A stretch of 64,000 bases of DNA from Melieria omissa. Its lineage: Eukaryota; Arthropoda; Insecta; Diptera; Ulidiidae. The notes beneath the pieces are model-generated. The model did no database searches, was not told the DNA's origin, and was given only the letters and a program-made list of their open reading frames with translations. Numbering within the stretch: position 1 is the stretch's first letter; every line of letters begins with the position of its first letter. The translations under genes were made by a program, and so were the position numbers. The stretch covers positions 54,125,900 to 54,189,899 of the forward strand of contig OZ020268.1 in assembly GCA_963971225.1 (NCBI GenBank), given 5' to 3'. This document shows, piece after piece, positions 1 through 10,887 of the stretch.

Positions 1-1741
1 AGATCTTGATAGTAATTTTCCTCGCCTGTTCGACTTTGTTGCTGTCGGGGAGGGTGATGTTGCGCGCTGTGTCAACAAAATTAGGTCTAATGCTGTCGGT
101 GAGGATGGCATCCCAATTAAATTCATCAAACTCATCCTGCCCTATGTGTTAAGCCCCTTAACTCATCTAATTAACCATTGTTTCACCAGCTCGTGCTTTC
201 CAGATATTTGGAAGCGGGCGACTATTATTCCTATAGCCAAAAAACCCAATGGCACTGCAGCATCCGACTATCGTCCGGTTAGTTTGCTATCGTCAATTTC
301 AAAAGTGTGCGAGGCTCTCATGGCTGAGCAGATCTCTACACATATCAATGAGGGTGTCCTCTTGTCACCTTTTCAATCTGGTTTTAGGGCAGGGCACAGC
401 TGTTCCACAGCCATAGTCAAGGTTTTAGATGACATCAGAGCGTCTTACGACATGGGACATTTATCCCTGCTTTGCCTTCTGGATTTCTCCAAAGCATTCG
501 ATTCTGTCGATCATTTAATACTTTGCAATAAGCTTAAATCAAACTTTGGGTTCTCCCCTAGGGCAGTCCGTCTGATGTATAGCTACCTAGCTGGAAGATC
601 TCAAAGGGTAAGGGTGGGTAAATGTCTGTCTGAATTCAATATATTAACTTGTGGTGTGCCACAAGGCTCAGTTCTTGGTCCGCTCTTATTCACTATGTAC
701 ATAAATGACATTGCCAATAAATGTCAGCATGCTACTATGCATGCATACGCCGATGACCTCCAACTGTACTTATCAAGGCCAATCGGTCTCGTTGAAGACC
801 TTTGTGCCAGGTTGAACGATGACCTGAACGCAATAGAAGCATGGGCCGGGGACAATAAGTTGAGCTTAAATCCTCTAAAATCTTTTGTTTTGCCAATTTC
901 TAAAAATGCCTACTCATTTGCTGAATTACCACAAATTCAGCTCAAAAATGTACCTTTAAAATTTGTAAGCAAGGTAAAAAACTTAGGGTTTTATATAAAC
1001 TCTACTCTTTCTTGTGAGGATCACATAAGTTCTGTGGTGAGCAAAGTTTATTGCACCCTACGTAATCTGAGAAGGACTGCATCATTCGTACCAGTGGAAA
1101 CTAGACGGAAACTGGTACTTTATCTGATACTGCCCGTCATATCCTACTCGGAGGCAGTCTATTGCTCGTTTGACTCTAGGTCCAAGCAAAAACTTCAAGT
1201 AGCTTTCAATAATGCAACTGGATATGTGTACGGTCTTAGAAAGCATGACCACATATCTGGCCAAAGTCATCTGCTGCTTGGTTGTAGCTTACCAAATTTC
1301 TTAGCTGCCAGGTACTGCTTGTTTCTGCACAGGCTAATCCACACGAAAACGCCTTTATATTTGTTTAAAAAGCTGCAGTTCTGCAAGTCTAGCAGGAGCA
1401 TGAACCTTGTTGCACCGACATTTAACTTTGTCAATTCCGGAAGGCTATTTTATGTGACCGCAATCAGAATGTGGAATTCATTGCCAATTAACGTCAAAAC
1501 TGAATCCAATAGCCACAACTTTAAGCATCTTCTTTTCCAGCATTTCTCCTAAGTATCTATCCGCCTTAATCTTCTTATCCTATCCTTTCCTTTAATCCTA
1601 TCCTTTTTAACATAATTTATATTTAATTTTATTTATTATCATTGCTATTTCTTTGTTTTAATGTATTTTGTATTTTGTTTTTGTAGCATTTAAAAGTTAA
1701 AACTTGTATGCTGAAATAAATAAATAAATAAATAAATAAAT
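1..1741 (+). mobile_element. Non-LTR retrotransposon (LINE family A), 3' part
   Basis: The element enters from the left edge and ends at a tail of about seven AAAT/AATA units (about 1714-1741), the usual 3' end of a target-primed LINE. It carries an intact reverse transcriptase reading frame to 1552 and then about 160 bases of T-rich 3' UTR. The 5' end, any ORF1 and the endonuclease lie outside the window. A decayed, internally deleted relative lies at 32718-33915. Confidence 0.85.
2..1552 (+). CDS. Reverse transcriptase of LINE family A (partial, open at left edge)
   Basis: The frame is open from base 2 to the stop at 1550-1552, so the 5' end is missing rather than starting at the GTG near 146. 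The product copies element RNA at a nicked target. Visible RT blocks in order are the fingers motif with DYRPVSLL, the catalytic LLDFSKAFDSVDH block, the GVPQGSVLGPLLF block and the catalytic AYADD box, followed by a thumb and a C-terminal region ending near KHLLFQHFS. No RNase H domain is visible after the RT, which fits a jockey or CR1-like clade. No stop or frameshift is seen over 517 codons, so this is the best preserved LINE coding region in the window. Clade assignment is inferred from motifs only. Confidence 0.85.
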   Translation, partial: DLDSNFPRLFDFVAVGEGDVARCVNKIRSNAVGEDGIPIKFIKLILPYVLSPLTHLINHCFTSSCFPDIWKRATIIPIAKKPNGTAASDYRPVSLLSSISKVCEALMAEQISTHINEGVLLSPFQSGFRAGHSCSTAIVKVLDDIRASYDMGHLSLLCLLDFSKAFDSVDHLILCNKLKSNFGFSPRAVRLMYSYLAGRSQRVRVGKCLSEFNILTCGVPQGSVLGPLLFTMYINDIANKCQHATMHAYADDLQLYLSRPIGLVEDLCARLNDDLNAIEAWAGDNKLSLNPLKSFVLPISKNAYSFAELPQIQLKNVPLKFVSKVKNLGFYINSTLSCEDHISSVVSKVYCTLRNLRRTASFVPVETRRKLVLYLILPVISYSEAVYCSFDSRSKQKLQVAFNNATGYVYGLRKHDHISGQSHLLLGCSLPNFLAARYCLFLHRLIHTKTPLYLFKKLQFCKSSRSMNLVAPTFNFVNSGRLFYVTAIRMWNSLPINVKTESNSHNFKHLLFQHFS

Positions 1742-3514
1742 AGAAAAAATAATTCGTTAGCTGAACGCTTTCGACGTGGCCACAAAATTCGCACATACGT
1801 TGCATGTTCGAACCAGTGTCGGTGTGGCTTCTAATCTTCTTCTGGTATTTAATTAATTAAACGTTCACACGCTTCGCTTCGCTTTGCTTTGAAAGTTCAA
1901 ATCAAACACAAGCTAAATAAAAGATTTTTCGTACTCGTACGAAATGTGCGCGCAACGTTCAACAGTTTGTTGTTGTTTCTATTTATTTATATTAATGTTA
2001 TTAAAATTGTTGTTCGTTTCGTAATCTAGCTTAATTGTTAATCATTTTTTAATTGCTCGAAAATATTCGTTGTTTTCGTTTCTGGTCTTCTTTGGTCGTC
2101 TGTCACACATTTAGTGGAACGTTTGATGACCGTCAAGTGTGCCTTCTGATTTGTTTACATATAAAATGTATGTGTGTTTATGCAGAATGTGAGTCAAAAA
2201 TGCTGCCAATAAACAATGCAAGTTTGATATTATTTTTAAATGTACTCGTGTTTGAAACCGGCGTGGGATACAAACTACTCGTAGACAAAAGCTGTTTTCT
2301 CACATGTATCTATGTATTTGTCGAGCGCTTGTTTTGGTGCATTCTCTGCTGTGAGGAGTTGTTTGATTTGGCACAGTGGAGACAACAATTCAACGACTGG
2401 ATTCTTGGAAGCCAGTTCAGTGCAGAGACATAGAAAGTTTAAGGGAAAAGTTGGGAGCGTTTTGCGTAAATTTACTAAAGTTATGTACATCAATACCTCG
2501 CTTTGCGTCGTTTCGTTTTGCGTTTTTTCGAAGTTGCGTCGATGCTGAATTTGTACTAATGTTCACTGTGCGTTGTTAGATTTTCGAAGTTGCGTTGTTT
2601 AGGGTTCGAGTCTTTAATTTTTTTTTTTAATTTTCTTTTTTTTCTGAAAGATGGCACGACTTTTGTTTCTAATTGCGCCATGCCATCAAAACTCGGGGAT
2701 TCCCTATCTAACTTTTGTGAAAGAAAGCCGACTTACGACAACAGTCACTATGGACTCATCATACAATGATTAATTTTTATTTTGTTTTTATAAATTATTT
2801 AATTGAATATTTTATTTTTTTTAATTGCATTTTTTTTGTTTGTTTGTTTTTTGTATGTACGTAATAAAATGCTATATTATTTTTGTTTTTTAAATGTTTA
2901 CTTTGTTCAATTTTCTTTTTAAAAGTAGTATTTTCGTAACCCTGGAACCCATCTTCGATCTTTACATGGTTTGCTGTAGAAAATCATAATTCACTTGCGT
3001 CGTGTTTTTTGGAACGTAACCACGACGCAAAGTGAGGTATTGGTGTACAAATATGTTTTAATGAAAACCAGCTCAAAGATGAGTTAACAACAATTAGTGC
3101 TGAATGTTGATAAATGGACAGAAAATTTGGTGCATCTTCTTATGGAAAGTTGATTGGCTAAGTTTATTCAAAATACGGCTGTCATGGGTTAGTTTTACAC
3201 GACTACTCATTGGAGTCTTTCCAGAAGTTCATTGAAGGCATAAAGGCTCATTAATGGTACTTCTCGTCCCATAATGTCTACAGAAGCAGACAACTGATAC
3301 AAAGGAAGCAGGGACAGAACATTTCCAGTACCACTGTCCCACTCTACAGTCACGTCGCTGCTGCTTTTTGGGTTCCTGTATAGTTTGTGCAAAATAGCTG
3401 AAGCTGAATTATGGAATTTGCCAAACTTCATTAAAAAATTCGAATTAATTTATTGAATCAAACTTGATTAGAGAAACCACCTTTCAAAGAAAATCTCTTT
3501 CGGACCTCCGCAAC
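1742..3514. other. Intergenic, AT-rich, no supported gene
   Basis: Short ORFs occur (for example 2053-2433 plus, 3207-3431 minus) but none shows a domain, a signal peptide or a splice context that supports it. The 3207-3431 minus ORF (74 codons) has a less AT-rich composition than its surroundings and could be a relic of something, but I do not recognise it. Confidence 0.4.
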
Positions 3515-4400
3515 CTAACCTATACCTAACTAACAACCTAAATAATCTAACTTAACCTTACCTAACTTTTTCTGATCTTTTATTTTATGTAAGAAAACAA
3601 TCTGAAATTTTGTGTAATTAATTAATTCAAGCAGCTGCCGTGGCTCAGTTGGTTAGTGCGTTGGACCGCGAGTCGAAGGCAGCAACCCCAGGTTCAATAC
3701 TGCCTGTAACAACACCTAAAAAAAATAACGGGAAAACTCGTTTTCTCTTTCGGTGGCTGTCCTCACAGCTGGAAATGGCAAACCTCTGAGAGTAAAAATT
3801 GCTTATGAAAAAGCTCCCAACCTGCCGTTCGGAACCGGCATAAAACTGTAGTTATTAAGTAATTCAACTTTGTAATTGCGTTTAAGAAATAATATATTTT
3901 TCAAAACACAATAAATGTCTAGAGACAGAGGAAAAAAACCTAACCTAATTAACCTAGTTACTCTAACTTAACCTAACCTTTTCTAATCTTTTACTTTGTA
4001 AAACAAACAAAAATTTTGTGTGGCTAAGTATTTTGTAAACTTTGCAAATTCGTTAAAGAAAGAATTTATTTTTCACAATAAATGTCTAGAAGCAAAGTAA
4101 AAACCTAACCTAAACTAATCTAACTAAACCTGACCTATTTAAATAATTTTGTACTTCCTGTTAGTAATTCAACTTGGTAAGTTCGTTGAAGAAATAATAA
4201 ATTTTTCAAAACGCAATTTTTTCTTTATGTAAGAAAACAATCTGAAATTTTGTGAAGTTAAACAATTCAACTTTGTAAAATTCGTTGAAGAAATAATATA
4301 TTTTTTAAAACTCAATAAATGCCTGAAGCTAAAGGAAAAACCTTACCTAACCTAAACTACTCTAACATAACCCAACCTAACCTATCTTTCAATAATTAAT
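3515..4400. repeat. Diverged tandem repeat with CCTAACCTAAC blocks
   Basis: Three to four diverged units of roughly 180-240 bases follow each other. Each unit has a block rich in CCTAACCTAAC, then TTTATGTAAGAAAACAATCTG-like sequence or its remnant, then AATTCAACTTTGTAA, a GTTGAAGAAATAATA block and an AATAAATGTCTAGA block. Blocks start near 3515, 3940, 4100 and 4335. One unit is interrupted by the SINE at 3631-3859. The CCTAAC blocks look telomere-like but are embedded in longer units, so I do not call them telomeric. Confidence 0.55.
3631..3859 (+). mobile_element. tRNA-derived SINE, copy 1 (3' truncated)
   Basis: The head carries pol III boxes as in a tRNA: A box TGGCTCAGTTGG and B box GGTTCAATAC. 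The body includes the TTCGGAACCGGCATAAAACT segment shared with the SINEs near 10570, 38242 and 43179. The insert is flanked by TAATTCAA on both sides (3623-3630 and 3860-3867), and neighbouring repeat units show the uninterrupted AATTCAACTTTG target, so the insertion point is clear. The family 3' tail is missing here. Confidence 0.75.
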
Positions 4401-5712
4401 TTATATACATACATCGGTTCTTGTTGTATTTAATACCAAATTGATCGCACAAATACTATTAAAAAGTAATGTAAAACAACTTTAACTTATAGAAGCGTAC
4501 AAAAAAATTATTTCGACAATGTTTATACACGGCAGGCAGGAAGCATCGATAGGTTGCACAAAAATGTCGACGAAAACTGTAATCGGGGTTGTATTTGTTG
4601 ATGATTATAGGTGCAAAATCCGTTCGAATTGAAATCCGACTTGCTTCTTCTCAAAAGTTATACATATTTTTATATTTCGAATCGGGACAATTTGTAACAC
4701 AGGACAACAAAAAACACTTTTTTTCTGTTGCATGGAGTTTTTCTACTGTTTCTTACTAATTTGGGTGCGCTGATTTCGAATCTACCCTCAGATTTTTTCT
4801 TTTTTTATATAGGTACCGTGTCATTTTTTCAGTTTTTCCTCTACTTTTTCCATATTTTTGATCGCAATTTCTAAACCAAAAAATTGATTGACATGATTTT
4901 CACATTATCGCATTAACAACCCCACACGGCTTCTTTCCGATGCAACTTATTTTTATAAGTTTTAGAATGCCGCGGTAATTGGACCTCAAAGTCGGAAAAT
5001 ATGGAATTTTAAGGGGTTTTCTTTGATGGTCAACAACATACACATTTTTTGTAAATCAGTTAACTATTTGGTGTATAATGAAAGCCGACATATCAAGCAA
5101 TACAACACAGCCAAATTATTTGGCGGAATATACATTCGCATCTAAATAATAGCAAAAATGTACCATAGCCATTTTCATCACTTTTCATACTTTTTCCTTA
5201 AAATATTCTTAAAATTCCTCAAAATATGCTCTTTTTACGTTCCATTTATGGGTTGAAATACAAGCAAAAAACAAAAAGAATAAAAGAAAAATAAATAAAA
5301 GTTTTGAATATTTTGAGGACCCAAATTTTGTATGCTTCAATGTTTTTATAAGATTTTCACCACCGTTTAACTCTCAAATGCATGAAATATTTATTTGCGT
5401 GCTTAATTAACATTTTTATTATTTATTATTTAATATTATTATTTTCTTTTTAAGACAAAATACCAAAAACCCACATTAAAAAAATATAACAAAATAGTAA
5501 AAAAGATTGGCCTTAGATGTCGTTTCATAAAATTATATCGAAATGAAATTCAATGTTAAGTGTGTAAGGGGAACCTATGCAGTTGAGGGTTAAGCGGCAA
5601 TTAAGCGACAATTAATGGGCATTTTCAACTTTCCAGGTACACGGTACCCAGTTCATAATTGAGCCGGCAGAGCGCGCTATCATTAGCCATCGGTCTGGTT
5701 ACCGAGGAGACA
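4401..5712. other. Intergenic AT-rich DNA
   Basis: No ORF, RNA gene or clear terminal repeat was found. The stretch is AT-rich with many homopolymer runs. Confidence 0.4.
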
Positions 5713-5720
5713 GCTGTGAG

Positions 5721-6067
5721 CAGTGGCGTAGCCAAGGGCGGGCGGTAATGGGAATTACTCTACATTTTCATCAATTGAAATGTTTCGGTTAAAGTTTTAA
5801 AAATTTTAAAACTAAAGTTCATATTGGCTCTTGGTTCTATGCCCATTTTTGTACCAACGAAACAAACATGTGAGTACTTTTATTTCAGATGCAATAACTT
5901 TGCGAACGAAATTTCATAAAATATTGGCTAAAAATGGGGAAATTTCCTCTATTAGAAATTATTCTATTTAAAAAGCGCAGTTTACTTTAAAAAGCGTTTA
6001 ATACTAAATTGGGGAAAAACAGTTTTGTTTTTAACCCTCCCATGACCAAGTTCTGGCTACGCCTCTG
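5721..6067. mobile_element. hAT-like MITE with CAGTGGCGTAGCC ends
   Basis: The ends are CAGTGGCGTAGCCAAG and the inverse of CAGAGGCGTAGCCAGA. Flanking 8-mers GCTGTGAG (5713-5720) and GCTGTCAA (6068-6075) match at 6 of 8 positions, consistent with an aged 8-bp hAT duplication. The interior, about 350 bases, has no ORF of note. Confidence 0.55.
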
Positions 6068-7635
6068 GCTGTCAACATCACTATTTACGAGTATATCAGT
6101 TTTATAGTGAAAAATTAATGCTGTGCTGCATTGCAATTAGTGCAGCTGTTTTGATTGGCTAATTAATGTGCGCACACACATACACACATAAAGCATACAC
6201 ACACAGATACACGAAAGACACATTGTTTCGCACATATTTAGATTAACACAGGACGGCACATATGCGCAGCACTCGATCTCACAAGTCGTTTGTTTTGATT
6301 TTAATGCATTTTAATTGTAATTATAATTTTTTTAATCAAATGCAGTTTCATTTATTTAGATCGGCGACTATTTATACATGTAGAATTTTTCTTGAATGCA
6401 TCTTTTTTCACACGTCTTTAGTGTTGTTCCTAATAATTTTCTCATGATTTGTAATGCTAATGTCGCCAACTAATATTTTACTCAATATTACTTTTGATTT
6501 CATTAAATTACGCCGCATCGAGAGGATCGATTTATGCTATATGTGAATATATATTTTTTTATATTTATCGAACTGCACATTAAGGAGTTATTTATGGGAC
6601 GATCGCACGGAAGCCGTGTTTCGAGAATGCACGTTGTGTGTGTTGGCGCGGTTAATGCAAAACTGTTTTTTAGGTTCTTGGCGCACAAATGTGCCAGGCA
6701 GCCGCGCCAGTCGCTCGCTTCGATTGCTGCTGAATGACAACGTTTTAGTTTTGTATTGTTTTGTATGGTTTTGTTGTTGTCCGTTTGTGGTGTTTTTTCG
6801 GTTTGTTTGTGGGTGCAGTGGTGGGTGAAAATTGGCGACGGACGGCCGCGAAGTCTGAGCGCGCTTTTGTCCAGACACACAACAACAAATGCAACAATAC
6901 AAAAACTCACAAACACACACAGTCATATTTACGTATGTGCTTGTGTGTTGGTAAATTGCGAAGCGCCGCTGTGAATTGAGCCGCACTGAGCTTCGAATTT
7001 AGCGGCAGCTTAAATTTGATTACAATGCGATCGTGTAAATAAAATCTGTGCATCTTTGTTGTGCTGCGCTCGTTGACTGGCTGACTGACTGACTGAACGA
7101 ACGATCAACACTCATTCACTATGCCGCTCATGATGACAATAATAATCACAATAATGATGTTGATTTTGTTATTGCTATTGTTGTTGTTGTTGTTAATGTG
7201 ACCACTGCCGCTCTGTCGCCGACAAAAGAAACCAGAACGAAGGGTACTTAAGCTTAATTCACTTTGCTTTCAAGCTGCCAAACGCAACGTAGATACAAAT
7301 GCTGAAATGAATCAAATGAAATAAAATAAAATTAATAAAATAAAATAAAAAAAATAAAAAATAAAGTGAGCAAATATGCGGAATTGTGTTAAATGTGCGC
7401 TCGTCTTATGTGTTGCTCTCGGTGCGATTCCATATGTAACATAGGAAGAACAGTTGCTGGGTGCTGAGAATTTTTCAGCATCCATAGTTGGTTTGCATCT
7501 TAAACAATTAGTTTGAAGATTTCTTTTATAATTAAAAATTTCATTCAGTCATTTGTTTTAAATACAAAGTAATTTTAAATGATAGTTTCTGAATGATTGG
7601 CCAATCCTTATCCAATCCCATAATCCAATTTTTAA
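6068..7635. other. Intergenic, with CA repeats and a GC-richer island
   Basis: CA-rich simple sequence lies at about 6172-6215. A GC-richer stretch at about 6580-7000 produces several overlapping ORFs in different frames and on both strands, the pattern of chance ORFs rather than one gene. It could be a 5' UTR or regulatory island, but nothing decides this. Confidence 0.35.
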
Positions 7636-7899
7636 CACTAGAAAGACAGCAAGTTTCCCATACCTATCATCGTATCATATCCGCTGATATCTCGAAACGT
7701 ATACACCAGATTTGGCTAATTTTTCACAAAATCAATAAAAACAAAATGTAAAAATGTTCACGATAGAAAATAAAAGTCACCGAAGCAAACGTTGTCAGAA
7801 ATACTAAAAAAATACAAATATTATAAAAACGAAAGTAACGTCAAAAACGTAAAAGTAAACGGAAAAAACGTCAAAGTAATCGCAGTGGTCTTTGTAGTG
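7636..7899. mobile_element. Possible TTAA-type MITE
   Basis: The left end reads TTAA then CACTAGAAAGACAGC. The right end read inverted gives CACTACAAAGACCAC next to TAAA. Both length (264 bases) and layout fit a piggyBac-like MITE, but the repeats are short and one TTAA is altered. Confidence 0.35.
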
Positions 7900-8440
7900 T
7901 AAAATGCCCATATGGAGCTACAAAAAATTAAAAAATTAAAAATTTAATACTTTTAGTTATACATTTTAAAAATAAAATTATAAATTTAAAACTATATTAA
8001 AGATAAAAAAATTAAAAGTTAATTTCTAATCAGTATTTTATTGATATTGTTATTTAATTTTTAATTAATATTTTTTAATTTTTTAATTTGACCTTCGTGT
8101 GAATAGTGCGTACTTGAAACAAATTATAAATTAAATACTAATATACCTTAAAAAATAAAAAAAAATTAATGTTAATTTTCAATCAATATTTTATGTATAT
8201 TTTTATTTAATTAAAAAAAAACTAAACAAATTATTGTTTATTTTTAATCAATATTTCATTTATATTTTTTTGATTTTTATAGTTTTTAACCAATATTTTT
8301 TTTTTTTTATATTATGTACATTTTTATTTCATTAAAAAAAAATGTTTTAAATATAATGTTAATTTTTAATAATGTTATGTTATAATATTTTTAACTTGTT
8401 TTTATTTAGTTTGACTTTCGTGCGAATAGTGCATCCGAAT
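7900..8440. repeat. AT-rich low-complexity tract with diverged internal repeats
   Basis: A phrase close to TTTTTAATCAATATTTTATT recurs several times (near 8025, 8180, 8250, 8290) in DNA of about 85% AT. No coding potential is seen. Confidence 0.5.
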
Positions 8441-8815
8441 ATTTAGTGCATCTATCTCTCCACACGTTTAAATTACTATGCACAACTTAATAGAATATAA
8501 AGTGTGTTTTCTTCCTCTTTCTCCTCCATACAAAGCCAACTGTATTGCATGGGTGCCAACTACACAGTGAACTTGTCAGAACACCAATAATAGCTCCCAT
8601 CTGATATCTTTTTAGTGAGAGAAGTTCTCTGGAACGACACAAAATGTAATGTTAGTCAAATTTTCGTTTGTCTAAAATATTTTTGGGCGCCTTCAAAGCT
8701 CCAGTCTGGGATTGATTTCTGCTTCATGTTGCATCCGATGATGTCATCCAGTGTGAAGAATTTAATAATATTATATTATATATTAATTTAATTTTATTTG
8801 AATTTAATACTTTTA

Positions 8816-9109
8816 GGTATACTTTTGAAGTTACCAAGGAATTCGTCTAACTTGGCTACCGCCATCAATGATGTCAGCCTGGAATTAAAGGGAAGGATTA
8901 CACTTGCCAATAGGTGCTTCTACGGTCTCAGTAGCCAACTGAGCAGCAGAGACCTCTCTCGACCGACAAAACTTGCACTCTATAGGACGAAGAGGGAGAT
9001 CGTGTCGTGGAAGGACTATGTTGAGGAGGCCTTCTCATATCTTGGTGTGACCAACTGGAGAAGGCGAATCAGAGGCGCCTGGAGGGATACTTTGCGGCTT
9101 TGCAGTTAG
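8816..9109 (+). pseudogene. LINE reverse transcriptase C-terminal fragment
   Basis: The open frame contains a stretch resembling the post-RT region of a common insect non-LTR element, with the elements EIKRRI-like (ELKGRITLANRCFYGLSSQL) and LSRPTKLALYRT. It then jumps to a segment with YVEEAFSYLGVTNWRRRIRG, so an internal part between the thumb and the C-terminus seems deleted. No catalytic RT box is present. The element boundaries cannot be placed. The assignment rests on family resemblance by eye. Confidence 0.55.
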
Positions 9110-9236
9110 GTAAGTAAGTCAGTCATATCACTGGAATAATTGTTAGCTACAACTTTTAAACGTTGGTATAAATATTTAGACGGCAAGTACCAAGACTCAC
9201 CGATGATGTTCAACCATCAACTGCAATGGTTTAAGC

Positions 9237-9694
9237 TAGAGCTGCACAACTATCGATAGTATCGATGGCACTGTAACAACAACTTTCTGATAACTTCGGA
9301 ACTATAAGTCTCACATGAATGACATTCTCTGCTTAGACGCAACCTTCGACTGCAAAAATATGGTAGGCATTTAACAAATGGGCGTGAAATCGTCCATATA
9401 AGTACAATTTTTATTACTACAAGTCTCATAGTATTGAAACAGTACAACTACAATTACAGTAAAATATAACTTAAATTTTTGTTGCTACAAGTCTCATAGT
9501 ATTGATACAATTATACAATTATAAGCATTGGAAGAGGGGCGTGGTGAAAGCTTTCAATATAAATATTTTTCACTACAATTTCCGGTTGTAAATTAAAATA
9601 TGAAACAATTTTATTTATCCGAAAGTATCGATAATTTTCACTCAAATGATCAAAAATATCGAATGGGCCAACTATCGATAGTATCCCAGCTCTA
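9237..9694. mobile_element. hAT-like MITE with TAGAGCTG ends
   Basis: The termini are TAGAGCTG followed on each side by a palindromic ACTATCGATAGT block. Flanks GTTTAAGC (9229-9236) and GTTCAAGT (9695-9702) match at 6 of 8 positions, as expected for an old hAT duplication. Inside, a phrase CTACAAGTCTCATAGTATTG occurs twice in direct orientation (about 9417 and 9485). Confidence 0.55.
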
Positions 9695-9983
9695 GTTCAA
9701 GTTCATCCATAGAAAATTTCGGTGATAGTTTTCACTCTGAACTGGCCTGAAAAAATACCTAACGTCAGTAAAGACTTAGAAGTGACATAACCCCGGCTAA
9801 TCTACTCTACTCCCCGAAATAATATCTTATGAATCTTATGTTGTACCCCCAATTTGTTATACCGAAAAAATCGGTTAATCGATCGCAATTTTTATTTGTT
9901 GTAAACCATAATTTAAAAAAAAAAGTTTTAAATATTCAGTTTTTAAATAAATATCTTGTTTTATTCCAGCATTTTTAAAATAC

Positions 9984-10305
9984 TGTTACGAAATTGACTT
10001 TTTTACGTTCGTATACTGGATTGTGTTTGAAAATAAAACCACTTCAATTACTCAGCGCAAAACGCAGTCAAAAACCAAGAATCGCTTTATTTACAAATTT
10101 ACACTTGTTCTATTTTGTAATGATTATGGGTTGTTCTACTTTACACTACTACTATTGCTTGTTTCCCCTTTGCTTGCTCAACACAGACTCGACTCCCTGC
10201 GCTGCACACTGCTGCTTTGATACTGGTTTTCTTATCGCGCCGAAGTTTCTTGCACATTCTAGTTGTACTCTCTATCTCGATTGTTCTAGCACAGCTCATC
10301 AACAT
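9984..10305 (+). repeat. LTR-like repeat, copy 1
   Basis: It begins TGTTACGAAA and shares the block GTGTTTGAAAATAAAACCAC, then CAGCGCAAAACGCAGTCA, with the inverted copy at 20290-20570. The similarity continues through a TTGCTTGCTCAACAC block to TCTCGATTGTTCTAGCA. The TG start, internal AATAAA and dispersed occurrence suggest a solo or fragmentary LTR. No coding region lies beside it. The right boundary is uncertain. Confidence 0.5.
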
Positions 10306-10444
10306 TCAAAATTAAATAATTTATTATTATATTCTAAAAAAGACGTTTATTTACATTGGTGGCATCTTAATTCTGCTTCTCATCCTTTCACTATATATCT
10401 GCTCGGCTGTTAAATAGCTGTTCACTCGCTACACAATAAAATTT

Positions 10445-10562
10445 AAAAAATATTCCAGAATGTTTCGGTTTCGGCTATTCGGCCATTTTTTGGGCGAAAC
10501 TGAAACCGAAACCACTTATTTGGGCCGAGACTGAAACCGAATATTCGATCGGACACTACTAG
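10445..10562. repeat. Possible hAT terminal fragment
   Basis: It is rich in GAAACCGAAACC and TCGGCTATTCGGCC-like motifs and ends in CGATCGGACACTA. Inverted, this gives TAGTGTCCGATCG, close to the TAGTGTCCGACCGAT end of the hAT element at 39259. No matching left end was found. Confidence 0.35.
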
Positions 10563-10569
10563 TAATAAT

Positions 10570-10887
10570 AATTGATTGGCACGACAGTCCGATACCGCGA
10601 CTAAGTCCTAGCTTCCCGCAACCACCCGTGTTGTGCGTGTGAATTTGTACGCGGGTGAAAGAGACCTACAGTTTTATGCCGATTCCGAACGTCGAGTTAA
10701 GAGCTTTTTCATAGGCAATTTTACTCTCAGAGGTTTGCCATTTCCTGCTGAGAGGACAGCCGATGTAAGAAAAATTTTTGTTTTTTCTTTTTTTTCGGTG
10801 TTAGCGCAACGGAGTATTGAACCTTCGGTTCGAGCGTCGCATTTGACTCGCGGCCCAACGGTCTAGCCAGCTGAGCTACGGCAGCCA
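10570..10887 (-). mobile_element. tRNA-derived SINE, copy 2
   Basis: Read on the minus strand, the head has A box TAGCTCAGCTGG and B box GGTTCAATACTCC. The body then carries the TCTGAGAGTAAAATTGCC and AAACTGTAGGTC segments of the family, with a 3' end running through GTGCCAATCAATTATTATTA. The tail of ATT units matches copy 4 at 43179-43507. Confidence 0.75.

Noticed and set aside
3515..4400. Interstitial telomere array
   Set aside because: The CCTAAC blocks are parts of longer units; dipterans of this group are not expected to have such simple telomeres.
6503..6986. Overlapping ORFs of 60-137 codons
   Set aside because: Same pattern of chance ORFs on both strands; translations are rich in His, Thr and Asn from CA repeats.
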